Assembly: GCA_030144725.1 (NCBI GenBank)
Contig: JASKMD010000031.1
Location: forward strand, 8,066,129 to 8,130,128
Direction: 5' to 3'
From: Haematococcus lacustris
Lineage: Eukaryota > Chlorophyta > Chlorophyceae > Chlamydomonadales > Haematococcaceae
DNA length: 64,000 nucleotides
A program made the position numbers and the translations under genes. The notes beneath the pieces were generated by a model. It was not told where the DNA came from. It was given only the letters and a program-made list of their open reading frames with translations, and did no database searches. How positions within the stretch are numbered: the stretch's first letter is position 1; every line of letters starts with the position of its first letter. This document shows positions 10,509-23,105 of the stretch, in pieces.

Positions 10509-11322
10509 TCAAAGCAGCATCCTTGCTTGAGTGGTGTGACCTGCCAGCCCCACACCTGGGCAAGGCGCATGACCTAGATGAGGCTCAGGGCCACTGGGCA
10601 GGGCAGGGGCTGCAGTGGGAAGGGCAGGGGCCTCAGGGGCAGCTGGGGCTGCTTGCCCTGCCATGGAGGCCTGCTGCACCCCTGCACCTTGCTGCTGGCG
10701 GGAAGGAGGGGTATGTGGTGCTTCTGCAGGCGCTGCAGAGTTGAGCTGGCTACCAAGGCTAAATGCTGGAGGCTCAGCGCTGCCAGCAGCTTTCAAGCCC
10801 AGGACCCACTGCTCCTCAGGTAAGGTAGCGGTCCACTTGACCTCCTCCCAATGCTGCATCAGGCCAAACCAGGGCCAGTCAAGGTCCTTCCAAAACAGCT
10901 TCAACTCTCTGTCACCTCTCCTGGTGAAGAGCAAGGGTGGTGGCAGCTGCTGTACAGTGGGCTGGCCGTCATGCGTCACACACAATAGTGCCTGCACTCC
11001 ATGCCTGTGCTCATCTCTATTGAACTGACGTTCCCGAGATGGCTGTGCCATGTACTCGAGAAGGTATTGGCTGCGGTCGATAGACACTGGCGTCTGATTG
11101 CCATGCACGCGATCTAAGCTGCACATAAGACGTTGTTGTGTCTCAATGGCCAGGCGCATCAATTCTCCCACAGCGATCTGCCGTGGCTGGTCAGTGCCTG
11201 GTTGACCAGCTGTAGGAAGGGGAGGGACTGGCTCTGGGGTAGAGGCAGCTGGTGCAGCAGCCTGCTGCCCCGTGTGCGGCTGCACCAGCAGAGCAGGAGG
11301 CCCGCCTTTCAGCGGCAAACAC
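10509..11322 (-). CDS. Hypothetical exon
   Basis: A 269-codon minus-strand frame begins behind a good acceptor (pyrimidine tract then CCAG at about 11323). The centre is well-ordered sequence (about residues 50-170) rich in Trp, Phe and charged residues, for example ELKLFWKDLDWPWFG and EEVKWTATLPEEQW. The C-terminal third is Ala/Pro/Gln-rich low complexity. I do not recognise a family. A donor may lie near 10545 (GCAG before GTCACA). Expression is unproven; the compact central part looks more like a real exon than chance. Confidence 0.35.
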
Positions 11323-13770
11323 TGGAAAAGGAGGGTGGGTGGGCTTTGCTCTGTGCAGCTAGCATTGTTTCCACACTCTGCTTAGCTCAGCAGTGCACCC
11401 TGTCCGGCCTGTACGTGGCCATGTTGCCATGTGCGGTCGATAGCAGGCCTCCCAACCTGGAGTTTTGGGTGCCGGTGTGATGGCAACAGGTGGCCCAACA
11501 CAGCCAGGCAAACCAGGGCAGACCAGGACAACCAGCAGCGGGTGCCAGCAGCCTATGCAAACCACCACCCAGCCCACCACCCCATCCTGCTCAGCCCCCC
11601 AAGGCTACCACGCGGGCAGGGCTGGCTGTGCCTGGGTCTAGGTGAGCCTGCTACAGAAGCAGCTCCCAGACCGAGAGAGCTACCAGACCCCTAAGGGGGA
11701 GACTAAAGCGCCCACTGGAGATATGTTGGTGGCTTGTATTGAAGGCACCGACTGACCCAAGGTGATGACCACCAGCAGAGAGTCACATTAGTAGCATGAC
11801 GAGATGCCTGATGTCAAGCAACAAGAGCAGGTGGAGAAACGCCTTGCAGGCCAAGCTTAACATACAAGCCCTCGAGGTGCTTTTGTGGATGATATGCATT
11901 GCCACTCAAGGAGGCCTCGACATAAGGGCACAAGCCAAGGGCTGGCTACCAGGGCATTGCATACGAGGCAACCTAGCTGGCTGCTCTATAATGCTGCACA
12001 TCTGGTGGTGTCAGGTGGCCCCTACACAAGTTATACACTGAGTTGGGCTGGGTTGGGTTTGGTTGGCACGAAGTGCAGCATGCACAGCTCCTCGCAGGCC
12101 AACTGCTGAAACATCTGGCATGCTTGCGTGCAGCTTGCAGATGCAGCTTGCTGAAAACATGTCTTGGGGTGTCCGACGCACATTTCAAGTGGCCGTGTAG
12201 TTGTCACATGCCCACATCCTGCTTGCATTTCAGCCATCAGCAGGCCCATGTCAAACATGTGGCAGCAAGGCAAGGCAGCAAGGCATGAATGTTGTGGTGT
12301 GCGCCTGCCGGGGTAGGGGCTCACCGTTTGTGCCTGGCACTTCTGGCAGGGGTTTAGGTGGTGGCACCCTATCCAAAAGGGGTGTATGTGGAGGGCCTGA
12401 TGGTTTGTGCTCAGCTATTTCCCTGCTGCACATGTAAGAGTTGGCCACGAGCCGCGTCATTGCTACCTGCGGCAGCATTCATGGCGCATGCAGGGTTTGG
12501 TTACACATACTCGATTGCTTTCAAACCATTTGACCCCTGTAACTGACTCCGTGATTAGGGACGGTGCTCACAGGCATGCACATCCATTCAGGCTTCAGAA
12601 TAGTGTGACAGCCAAGAGCAAGCTTGTGGCGTTTGAGGACCAATGGCATGTGGGTAAGAACCGGGTAGCAGCAGAAGTTTTAAGGGGAGGAGCATTAGCA
12701 TAGGCAAAGTACCTTGTATCTTAAAGCCTTGCCACCCCTTCAACCCTCGGTGGTTGCCTTGCTGTAGGCGGGCAGATGTTTATCGTGTCTCAGAATATCT
12801 CGGCTCAGAGAGCGGGGCTACCAAGCACTTAGGCTTCTGCGAGAGAACTCAATGCGGCCTGCGGGGGTCAAGCCGCGATGGCAACTAGCTGCTGATGCTT
12901 TGTGGAGGGGGCAACGTTGTCTGAGCAACGAATGGTCCAGTGTCATCGACGAGTGTAACGCACTAGCAGCAGGGCGCCTAATAAGCATCATCTTGCCTTT
13001 CCCAGGGCCGCTTCAAAAAATTCCAAATCCGTTAGAAATGCGTCCCCGGGTGGGCGCGTTTCAGTTATAGGCGCTATACAGGCGCTACTGGGGTCTAGAG
13101 GCAGCGCGTGTTACAGTGGCTAGGCAGCTGCTATACAGGCACCGGACGTCCCAGTGCTGCATTCACAAAGACGCACTTCGCATGCCAACCATGCACTACC
13201 ACAATGTCCCGACAGCTGGCCCGCTCTGCTGCGGAGCGCCCTGCTGCAGAGCGCCTTGACACAGAGACTCTGCGCATCCCGCAGCCCGCCACACGAAAGG
13301 GTTCTCATGTCTAAAGTTGGACGCTTTCCATAAGCGCACCATAGGTTGAATGCGCTGTGTGCATGGTGTGAGGCTCAAACTTGTCAGTTTCATGTATCCC
13401 TATCTTGGGGAGCCCCAGACTTAGCCACAACAGGTATTGACCGTTGTGTATCTAACCAAGCCCGGGACTGTGTCCGTAACCCAGGAGTTACTCTAGCCCT
13501 ACCCTGTGCATGCTCTCGGTCACACACTAAGGAGCATCAACGCAGCTTTGGGGTGAGGGATCTGGATGGTGGGCACCTGCCAGGTTGGTCAAAGTGGTCG
13601 TGCACAGGTGTGCGCCATTGGTATTGGAGACAGCCATGGTGCCCTGCAGCAATCTTAGCTGATCAGCCTTGGGCTGTTGCCAAGCCCCGCACTCCCACCC
13701 TCTTTGCCCCACCCCCACTAGCAAGTGCTGTGCTTGGCACGCCTTCATCAACGCAAGGGGGGCTTAAGGC
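11323..13770. other. No supported gene
   Basis: Only short open frames on both strands, without motif or exon chain that I can defend. Some of it may be introns or untranslated parts of neighbouring hypothetical genes. Confidence 0.45.
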
Positions 13771-13773
13771 TTG

Positions 13774-14106
13774 ATGAGTGACACCGGCATGTTGCAGGCA
13801 CTGATGGAGGAGGGAGTCACCTCCTTGAAGAAGTTCAAAAAAGGCGTCCTGCCAGACCTAGCAAAATCTGCCAAATACATTGAAGGGACCAAAGATAGTC
13901 ATGTGAGTGCTCCTTGCAGTCAGGTGCCAGCCAACCAGTCCTTGGGTGCTCAGCCAGCTTGCGACAAGACGTTGAGTTGCGGCTTCACGTGGGCCAGCCA
14001 CGTGATGCCGTCGTCCCGGTAGTACTGCCCAGCTACAAGCTTGTGCCATACGGAGAGCTTTGTGCCTTGCTACGGTGGCTATGTTCGTCATCTAAATCAT
14101 TCAAGT
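13774..14106 (+). CDS. Possible 5' exons of an unknown gene
   Basis: An ATG at 13774 opens a basic, helical stretch (MSDTGMLQALMEEG, then SLKKFKKG) that runs to a GTGAGT donor after Ser-His near 13902. A second open stretch with ordered sequence (DVELRLHVGQ, then LPSYKLVPYGELCALLRWL) follows in another frame at about 13965-14106 and ends at a possible GTGAGA donor. The intervening sequence is too short for an ordinary intron, so the join is unclear; a frameshift is possible. Downstream is the long (GGGC)n array. Function unknown. Confidence 0.25.
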
Positions 14107-14262
14107 GAGAGGATTGTGGATAGGGTCAAGGTGAGGGGGTGATGGAGCTGGGTGGTGGGGAAGGTGGAGCATAGGCATGTGTCCTTGCAGGTGGCTAGGT
14201 TTGGTGTTCAACAAGGCAAAACGATCCTGGGTGGGGCATGATGTGCTCAACAAGCAACAACA

Positions 14263-16118
14263 CGGGCGGGCGGGCGGGCGGGCGGGCGGGCGGGCGGGCG
14301 GGCGGGCGGGCGGGCGGGCGGGCGGGCGGGCGGGCGGGCGGGCGGGCGGGCGGGCGGGCGGGCGGGCGGGCGGGCGGGCGGGCGGGCGGGCGGGCGGGCG
14401 GGCGGGCGGGCGGGCGGGCGGGCGGGCGGGCGGGCGGGCGGGCGGGCGGGCGGGCGGGCGGGCGGGCGGGCGGGCGGGCGGGCGGGCGGGCGGGCGGGCG
14501 GGCGGGCGGGCGGGCGGGCGGGCGGGCGGGCGGGCGGCGGGCGGGCGGGCGGGCGGGCGGGCGGGCGGGCGGGCGGGCGGGCGGGCGGGCGGGCGGGCGG
14601 GCGGGCGGGCGGGCGGGCGGGCGGGCGGGCGGGCGGGCGGGCGGGCGGGCGGGCGGGCGGGCGGGCGGGCGGGCGGGCGGGCGGGCGGGCGGGCGGGCGG
14701 GCGGGCGGGCGGGCGGGCGGGCGGGCGGGCGGGCGGGCGGGCGGGCGGGCGGGCGGGCGGGCGGGCGGGCGGGCGGGCGGGCGGGCGGGCGGGCGGGCGG
14801 GCGGGCGGGCGGGCGGGCGGGCGGGCGGGCGGGCGGGCGGGCGGGCGGGCGGGCGGGCGGGCGGGCGGGCGGGCGGGCGGGCGGGCGGGCGGGCGGGCGG
14901 GCGGGCGGGCGGGCGGGCGGGCGGGCGGGCGGGCGGGCGGGCGGGCGGGCGGGCGGGCGGGCGGGCGGGCGGGCGGGCGGGCGGGCGGGCGGGCGGGCGG
15001 GCGGGCGGGCGGGCGGGCGGGCGGGCGGGCGGGCGGGCGGGCGGGCGGGCGGGCGGGCGGGCGGGCGGGCGGGCGGGCGGGCGGGCGGGCGGGCGGGCGG
15101 GCGGGCGGGCGGGCGGGCGGGCGGGCGGGCGGGCGGGCGGGCGGGCGGGCGGGCGGGCGGGCGGGCGGGCGGGCGGGCGGGCGGGCGGGCGGGCGGGCGG
15201 GCGGGCGGGCGGGCGGGCGGGCGGGCGGGCGGGCGGGCGGGCGGGCGGGCGGGCGGGCGGGCGGGCGGGCGGGCGGGCGGGCGGGCGGGCGGGCGGGCGG
15301 GCGGGCGGGCGGGCGGGCGGGCGGGCGGGCGGGCGGGCGGGCGGGCGGGCGGGCGGGCGGGCGGGCGGGCGGGCGGGCGGGCGGGCGGGCGGGCGGGCGG
15401 GCGGGCGGGCGGGCGGGCGGGCGGGCGGGCGGGCGGGCGGGCGGGCGGGCGGGCGGGCGGGCGGGCGGGCGGGCGGGCGGGCGGGCGGGCGGGCGGGCGG
15501 GCGGGCGGGCGGGCGGGCGGGCGGGCGGGCGGGCGGGCGGGCGGGCGGGCGGCGGGCGGGCGGGCGGGCGGGCGGGCGGGCGGGCGGGCGGGCGGGCGGG
15601 CGGGCGGGCGGGCGGGCGGGCGGGCGGGCGGGCGGGCGGGCGGGCGGGCGGGCGGGCGGGCGGGCGGGCGGGCGGGCGGGCGGGCGGGCGGGCGGGCGGG
15701 CGGGCGGGCGGGCGGGCGGGCGGGCGGGCGGGCGGGCGGGCGGGCGGGCGGGCGGGCGGGCGGGCGGGCGGGCGGGCGGGCGGGCGGGCGGGCGGGCGGG
15801 CGGGCGGGCGGGCGGGCGGGCGGGCGGGCGGGCGGGCGGGCGGGCGGGCGGGCGGGCGGGCGGGCGGGCGGGCGGGCGGGCGGGCGGGCGGGCGGGCGGG
15901 CGGGCGGGCGGGCGGGCGGGCGGGCGGGCGGGCGGGCGGGCGGGCGGGCGGGCGGGCGGGCGGGCGGGCGGGCGGGCGGGCGGGCGGGCGGGCGGGCGGG
16001 CGGGCGGGCGGGCGGGCGGGCGGGCGGGCGGGCGGGCGGGCGGGCGGGCGGGCGGGCGGGCGGGCGGGCGGGCGGGCGGGCGGGCGGGCGGGCGGGCGGG
16101 CGGGCGGGCGGGCGGGCG
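14263..16118. repeat. (GGGC)n tetranucleotide array, 1.86 kb
   Basis: About 464 copies of the CGGG unit. Apart from two one-base deletions that shift the phase (near 14537 and 15551) it is perfect. It is the same unit as at 1-567 and, on the opposite strand, at 57756-58428. Long open frames through it are artefacts. Confidence 0.98.
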
Positions 16119-16129
16119 CCTCAGAGAGA

Positions 16130-17622
16130 AGCACTTCGTACGCCAACAATGCAACAATTGGGGAGTGGTGTCCCAAAGGCTGTTGCGCTGGAGGTCATAG
16201 GTCGCTAGAGGATAGGTAGAGGATGGTCACACTGAGGGTGCTATGTGCAAGAGGGCTCGGCTTTGTGGGTGTGTCTAAAAGCTACAGGCATTGTTGCTAC
16301 GTGAAGATCTGCTACAATCACCGCAGAAAGAGAAGGCGAAGCATCAGTAGCTGAGCTAGCAGAAGGCATGGAACCGCCAACGGTATGGCGCAACGGTTGC
16401 AATAGGTGTGGCAGCATTGGCGCAGAAGGGATGGGTGTCTAGTGTTGGCCTTGCTAATGTAGGCTCAACCGCTCCAGCACGAAGTTGTGGACTCTGCACG
16501 TTGGGCGTCTGCTTAGTAGCATGGGCGAGGCCCGGCCGAGGCAATGTTGAGTGCAATGGATATCATGTAGGGAAACAATACTACAGTATGGCCCCATCTT
16601 ACAGCATTACTTCGCATGGCAGCTGCATGGCTATGTATATGTATTCTCTGTAGCACCTTTTTGCCAAAGGCATTGTCATGAAGTCCCTGGCAACGGTTGT
16701 GGCCCCTATCCTGCCAGCAGCATGGCTAGCTTGCAGCCTATCCGACCTGGCCTATCATACCCCATAAAGTCTCGTCACTGCGACATTTAGACCTGCCCCT
16801 CTCGTGCCAATGCGCGTGTGTGTTGTGACTCGGCCAGCTCTTGAGCTTGAGGCCGCCACGCCTGTTCACACCCTCCCTTCTCCACGAGGACAGCCTTTGT
16901 CATACAGCATCGCCAGCCAGCTACGCCAAGCTACTCAACCTTCCCCAATCCTCACAAAATGCCAAACAAGGTCTGTGTATAGACTGCATGCGAGAATTCA
17001 GCCTGGTTTCACATCCTGCGCCCTTCAGTGAAGAGAGCACTGAGCTCAGCAGGCCACACTGCCAGCTTGTGTGGTTTGGGTCTGTATGGTCTGCATGTCA
17101 TGCAACATGGCGGACCAGGCACGCGCATTCTCTGCAGCAGCGCTGGCTTGAGCTAGTGCAAACTCACGCAGCAGCTGGCTCATCTCTGCGGCCCGCTCCT
17201 TTTGAAAGCGGTTCAGCTCCTCGGTCATGCGGGCCACGATGGTGTCATACGCAATGCGGGCTTCGTGCTGCCGGGCCTCACCCTCAGCCACATCACGCTC
17301 TGCATCACTGATCTTCTCCTCCTGCACAGGGCAGTGGGTGTGCAGCCTGTGCTCATGCAGCCTGTTGCTTGATGGGAGATCAGCAACTGTGCTTCTCGCC
17401 CAAGTTGTCAGGGGCAGCAGGCTGGTGACGGCTGTTGCAGCAAACCTTGGGCAGGGCCCTAACATCCCACAACGAACAGAAGTGGGCAGCATCCATGCGC
17501 TGCCTGACATTCATTGCATACGAAGCTGCGGGCAAGAAGCTGCAGCAGTGGCTTGACCTTGAGGCCAGGAGTGCCCCGAAGAGATAACCCTAACCCGGAC
17601 CCTGTCAGCTAGGACTGACCTT
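16130..17622. repeat. Segmental duplication, copy 2
   Basis: Second copy of the block at 575-2126. Here it is continuous with the intact sorting nexin gene, so this is probably the source. A short piece of the penultimate exon (GACCTTGAGGCCAGG...) is itself present twice, at 17571-17595 and 17616-17640. Only the second is used in the gene. Confidence 0.88.
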
Positions 17623-19860
17623 GAGGCCAGGAGTGCCCCGCAGCTTGGCCAGCCGGACCTTCCGCCCATCCAGCTCGCTTTTAGCCTGATAGGAGGCAGG
17701 CTGCAGCACCCTGACTGCAAGGAAATGTAGTGCGCCGAGTTCACTGCTCCCAGCTTTCGTCTCTCTCAGGGAGACCTCGCATGCTGCAGCTGCTACTGAT
17801 GCTGCTTCTAGTGATGCTGTACCTGTCTGTCATGCACCCTTCCCCCACAACAGCATACTTGACAGTATATAGCTCGACAGTCATAACAGCTTCTTCTTGC
17901 TGCGTTGCACCTGCTCTTGCCAGGAGTGTTGATGAACCATTCGTTTAGGACTGTTCAAGTACTGCGCCCATCACTGGGCATGTCCCCTTCCCCACCCCAG
18001 CATGTCCGCCCCACACCACTGGTCTTTCTCGCACCCTGCCTTTCTGACTCATTCACAAAATGGAGGACCCACCTGGGCAAAGGTGGACAGGGCTGCGGCA
18101 CGGTCTGCCATGGCTGTCTGCACGCCCTTAATGGTGCGAGCAGACTCCTTCAGCGGGGCCTCAAAGCTGACAGCCATGGCATCTGCCCGGCTCTTGCTGG
18201 CAGTCGCTATTTGACCAGAGCGGGCACATAGCACATCAAACGTGCCACGCACAAGCCCATCGTCCAGCTTTCCCTGAGAGCATGGGCATGCATGATCATT
18301 GGTAAGCAAGCTGGTGGGCAGGCAGGCAAGCGAGTGGCAAAGCGGGTGGGCACTGAGTCTCTGCTTACCAGGTGCTCTGCTGCAATGCCAAACTCCGCCA
18401 GGGCACTGCTCAGCTGCACCTCCTTGCGCACCAGTCGCCCTGCTTGCCTGCAGGCAGTCAGCGCACGCCCAGTCGTGTTAATGTCCTGAGCCAATGAAAG
18501 CTGACACTGTTGTGCTGCTGCCATGCTGCTGATGGCCTCCAGTGCTGCCACCGCTGGCCCCTCCTCAGCTATCGCCCCTGCTGCCACAGCCTGACCTGTG
18601 GGCCTCAACCAGGTGCCCCTCAAGGTTGTTGATGTAGTCGCGCACCCGGATGTATTCAGCATCCTCCATGGCGTCATCACTCCTGCATGCGCATGCATGC
18701 ACCTTCACTTCCCAGGGGCGCGGCAATGCTGAAGATGGATGTAAGTTTGTGCTGTCAGATGGCTGTGTGCCACGTTGCAGAAGCAAAAACCCCTGTGACA
18801 GGGGGCAGTACAGTGTAGTGCCAGGTACTGGCATGCAGCAGAGTCAGGCTATAACAGCACCTGCTGCCTGCCACCTGACCTGGCAACGCGCGTCAATACG
18901 CGGGTGGCATCTGCCTGCTCACCTGCCAGATACCATGTTAGACGCTGAGTGCTGAAGGCTGCGCAGCCACTGCAAGGCTCCATTCACAGCTGGTGGCTTG
19001 GCTGCGTTACTCTCTGCCTGCCAGCGAGCCATCTCTGCTGTCCATTCGTGTTCTGCTGCTTGCAGGAACAGCTGCAGCTCACGGCTGTCCTTCAGGACTG
19101 GGTGTGCAACCACCTTGGTCAGGAACACCTGAGGAGGATTGTGAAAGCAGCACGCGTCTCATGCTGGGCAGCCAAAACTACACGGAGCTGCATGAAAGCA
19201 AAGCATGCACTCCTTTTCAGTATTTGCTGTTTGTAGCTACAGTGCCTGTATGATCATTGATCCGCCCCACATTGCATTGACTGGCTGTACTGGCATGCCC
19301 ACAGCAGTCCTTGCCTCTAAGGCTCGCCGCCGCTGCTCAATGAAGTCGGTCGCCATTTGGAACTTTTGGACCGTAGACTTTTCGGGCAGGGAAGGCACGA
19401 TGCATCCCCTGATGGTGCACAGAGCAAGTCCACAATTAGGCAAGGACACTAGCAGCAAGGTCACAAGTAGTGCTGCAGCAATGACGAGGCAAATGGCATG
19501 CTCTGTCACAAGTGCTAGCTGGCTTGCATTGTAATGCAGGTCCCCGTGCTTTGCTTGCAAGCCTGCAGCTTGCTTCGCCCACCTGTGCTTCTCAATGAGC
19601 TTCTGATGGAGCCATGAGAAGTGACTGAACCGCCGTGTCACCTCTGCTACAGGAGCTGTGAATGCTGGGTGCGTGGTGCGCGTGCGAATCTTGAAGGCTA
19701 CAAATGCAGTGACGCCCTCGCCCTGCTTCACTGGGTCTGAGACAGAGATTGTGAATTCAGGCTGGTGCCTGGCGCTGCTAATGACAGTGCTGGCATACAG
19801 CGTCTCGGATTCGTCCTGCAAGACTAGGTCGTAAGCAGGAGGCCGCGCCTGCGTGCACAT
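17046..19860 (-). CDS. SNX1: Sorting nexin 1/VPS5-like retromer protein
   Basis: Eight exons: 19860-19583, 19408-19315, 19128-18923, 18682-18596, 18447-18369, 18273-18073, 17700-17620 and 17321-17046. Phases agree and the coding length is 1,302 bp (433 aa). Residues 30-140 form a PX domain, with FTISVSDPVKQGEG, the phosphoinositide-binding RRFSHF (76-81) and the proline-rich PSLPEK followed by FIEQRRRALE. The rest is a VPS5-type BAR region with AEFGIAAEHL, LAKLRGTPGLK and a coiled C terminus. Such proteins bind PI3P on endosomes and bend membrane for retromer sorting to the Golgi. Exon 2 is best read with a GC donor (GCAAGG) because it joins RRRALE directly to VFLTKVV. It is about the length of plant SNX1. 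The exon 7 acceptor is the least certain site. Confidence 0.9.
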
Positions 19861-20640
19861 AAGCGTTTTTCGTTTTGCCTGCTGTCTATGAAGCTAGGTT
19901 GGAAAGACTGCGACGCACCATAGCGGCCACACGTCGATCGTGCAGCGTTTGCGCCCCCTCTCTTCCCTAGGGTTCCTGTCTAGCTGCGGCCACAGCAAGT
20001 GGCTTCCAAGGCTACTGCTTCGATGAGTCCGTTTGTATCGCTTTTCACATAGCTTCTTTTGCTCTCATGTTGCGGGATAGTCATGGAAAACAGTGTGAAG
20101 GCTGCAGGAATTCTATGTGACCAGCTGGCATTGTCAATGTATGGAGTGCACCTCTACTGGCTGGCTGTCATTGCCTGACCTGCCACTAAACCCTGGCAGC
20201 CCGGCCAGCTTGGGGAAGGCGCTGAGGCACTGTCTTGTAGCAGACTACCAACTCGGCAGCAGACTGGCACGAAGCTATGGATTTGTGGTGATGATGCTAT
20301 ACACATTGGCAGATCTGGTACAGGGGCATTGTGTCTTGGCAGTAATCGCACATAAGAGATGTTATGGGGCGCTGTATGGAGCCTTAGCTGGAGCTGCAGA
20401 TGAAAGATGCACTCATTCTTATACCCACGACAGGCATCTATAGCTGAAGTGTGGAGCTCAAGACCACTATCCAGCTCATACAATCTCATCCATGCTCTCC
20501 TGCTGACCCCCAGGTGGTTGTCTAGTTAGTCTCAATCCTCGAGACAGATCAGGGGCAGGGGCAGTGCAGGGAAGGCTGCACAGCCACAACGCCTGCCATA
20601 GCAGGCAGTGCTATGCCAGGTAGCTTAGATATAGAGGACA
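19861..20640. other. Upstream of the sorting nexin gene; no gene seen
   Basis: Presumably holds the 5' UTR and promoter of the sorting nexin gene (divergent from nothing recognisable). No exon-like features in 20100-20640. Confidence 0.5.
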
Positions 20641-22200
20641 TAGAGGGGCAGCAGCTTGACCCTCACTGTGTTTTGCATGTGTGGAGTCATGGGCACCTTC
20701 CACCTAAACTATTGCCTGACTATACCCTAGACTATCGCCGGACTATAACAGGGCTATAGCCTAGAGTTGGCATGACATGCATGCATTGATTGTAAGCTGA
20801 TGACAGCTCAAAAAGGCGGGGCACACACTACTGTGCCCCAGCAGCCTGCTATTGCAGCTGCTGCTGCGCCTTGAGTGGCTTGTCTCGCACCCGCTTGTAG
20901 ACCAGGCCTGGGTACTCCTTGCCCTTGGCTGGCAGCTCAGGCAAGTTTGTCCACAAGCACAGCTCCAGCGGGCGCTACCTGCTCTCCCCAATATGTTGCA
21001 TGTTTCGTGCTGCATTACAGTCCCTGTCCAGCCACCTGCCTGGCTGTGGTGCTGGCTTCGCTTTAGCAGTCTTGCCCTTGCCCTTGCCTTTGCCCTTGGT
21101 GGGCTGGGTGGGCTCAGCTGCATGCTCGGCCTCAGTGCGCTTGTTGCACTTGGCTGGCGTGGGAGTGCTGGGCCAAGGCTCTGAGGCTGCTGGCTGTGTG
21201 GCTGCCTGGTTGCTGCATGGGGCCTGTGGCAGGACGCGCGGAGCCACTACTCGGCACTACATTAGGCCCCGCACTGGCTGGTTACGTTGCTGGCTCCAGG
21301 CTGGACGCAGCAGCTGATGGTCCACCTGCCCTGCTGGGGGCTTCCAGTGCGGAGGCCTGGTATCCCTGCATTTGTTTAGACAGCTCTCACAGGGCTGCTG
21401 GCCATTCACTGCTGAGCTGACCCGGCTGGTGCGGTGCTCATTCATAAGCACCACCCTGACCCGACGCTGCTCTGTGCCCCTGGGCATGCACACCACCTTG
21501 CAGCAGGCCCGCAGCACCGCATCAGCACCCCAGCCTCCCCCTGCCAGCTGCGTCAAAGAAGAACACCAGCTGCTTGGGGCGCTGAACACCTCCGCCATCT
21601 CCTCCTCCTCCAGCTGCAGCCATGCACACAAGGCACACAGGGTGGCTGACATGGGGGCACCAGGTCAAGCATGGCACAGTCAACTACTCTTTCACTTCAT
21701 GCCATCCCACCACCTCCCAATACATAACCCACCCATCCACTCTCACCTTGAAGAACGGCTCCAGCGCTCGGTCCTGGGCTCCGTACAGCCGCAGCCGCTG
21801 CCTTGCCCAATTGAGGTCCAGGCACACCTCCCACACTGCATCCCAGGTGGTCAGGGTGACGGTGATGTGCTGCAGGTTGGCTTCCAGGGAGGTGCCGGCT
21901 GAGCTGGCTACTGCCAGGTGCATCAGGTGGGGCTGGTTCCGTGCTAGGTGCCGCGGCAGGGTGTCGCCGCAGGTGCTGGGTGTCGCGGCAGGTGTTGTTC
22001 AGGCCACTGGCCTGCCGCACCTGGCCCTTGATCAGCTTCCACCGGGCAACCTGGTCTACCAGCTGGCCTGACTTCTCGTTCCAGACGCTGCATCGACTGC
22101 CTGGGTGACGCCGTGGTCAATGCCCACCCAATCTGTGTGTGTGGCTGAATCAAATACAAACTCATGCTCCGCAAGGGCATGCCCCGAAGCTACTCTTCTC
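20640..22200 (-). pseudogene. Fanzor (eukaryotic TnpB) copy A, degenerate
   Basis: Read right to left it keeps the order of a Fanzor C-terminal half. RuvC-I WVGIDHGVTQAV has its Asp codon at 22116-22118. A helical insert ends in GAQDRALEPFFK at a GTGAGA donor near 21751. Then come the RuvC-II-like QLVFFFDAAG near 21560, NEHRTSRVSSAVNGQQPC, a lysine-rich linker with the (GK)n motif, and RuvC-III RWLDRDCNAARNMQ with its Asp codon at 21020-21022. It is broken by stops and frameshifts, including TAG at 21257-21259 where the better copy at 38397-41552 has Trp. The 3' tail resembles that of the copies at 36184-37800 and 41784-44216. The RuvC domains would cut DNA under RNA guidance in an active enzyme; this copy cannot. 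Confidence 0.82.
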
Positions 22201-22787
22201 CCTTAATGCACGCCCGATGGCGAGGGCATAGTCTTTTTTTGATTCATTCTTTTCACTCACGCCTCTCAGCTTGGGCCTTGCCGATGTGAGGGAGTCCCAC
22301 TACAGGGGCCGTTGCTGCTGAACCTATGGCTGTCTCTGGGCGGCTGATGCTGCTGGAGGGGCCTGCTGCTGGAGGTCTGCTGCTGGGGGTGGGCCAGAAG
22401 GGATGGATAGGGGGCGTGTGTAGTGCACACACACGCTGACACCGCCTGTCTCCACCATCCTCTCGATCTGAAACCCTGCAGAACCACCTGTCCCAGTGCT
22501 GGGTCAGGGCTGGGTCCTTGGTAAAGGCTGTTGAAGACTCCTTGCACACCCCATGGAGCACTCTGCTGTCCAGCTTGATCCCAACCCTGGCCATGGGGGT
22601 GAGGGTGAAGGGGGGTGAGCAGGTGAGGGTCTGGGTACCACCCCTACGCTTGCAGCGCTGCAGACTGCCCCGCTTGCAGACTGCCCTGGCGCAGGTGGGG
22701 TGGAGGGCTGCTGCCACTGCTGAAAACACTGGCACACATGGCGCATGTGGCAGGGCAGGCGCAGGGGGGCCGACCACTCCTTCTTCA
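22201..22787. other. No supported gene
   Basis: A long minus-strand frame (22810-22253) crosses this stretch but is Pro/Ser/Gln-rich and shows no family feature. It may be a relic of the Fanzor elements on either side. Confidence 0.4.
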
Positions 22788-22940
22788 GGCAAACAAAACT
22801 CATTTAGCAAGGAACAACATGTTTGACTGTGGGTAATCTCGCTCAGCTACTCCAATCAAGTTGAGGCATCCTCGGTCGCACCCTTGATGACTGCAGCCCC
22901 CACTCCGATGGCACTTTCCCAACAGACCACTGGGCACCTC
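22788..22940 (-). repeat. Fanzor-element 3' terminal repeat, copy 2
   Basis: About 150 bp closely matching 41613-41762 and, over its last 65 bp, 24517-24581. In all three, similarity ends at the same point, just after AATGAGTTTTGTT, which suggests an element end. It lies directly behind the truncated Fanzor tail at 22951-23105 in the same orientation. Confidence 0.75.
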
Positions 22941-22950
22941 ACCAAGCTGT

Positions 22951-22995
22951 AAGCTGATGACAGCTCAAAAGGGGGAGCACACACCGTGCCACAGC

Positions 22996-23074
<79 letters not shown>

Positions 23075-23105
23075 GCCTTAGGTGGGTAGGCAGGCAAGCC
23101 CATGA
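22951..23105 (-). pseudogene. Fanzor 3' tail remnant with expanded CAG repeat
   Basis: Minus-strand sequence matches the last codons and 3' flank of the degenerate Fanzor copies (AAGGCCCAGCAG..., then CAGCCTGCTGTGGCAC and GAGCTGTCATCAGCTTA). The glutamine codons between are expanded to a pure (CTG)n tract on the plus strand at 22999-23073, against about four to five units in the copies near 37240 and 43665. Confidence 0.72.

Noticed and set aside
14101..16219. Open frames of 630-690 codons on both strands through the (GGGC)n array
   Set aside because: A 4-base unit without stop codons gives endless frames in all phases. No coding signal exists outside the repeat.
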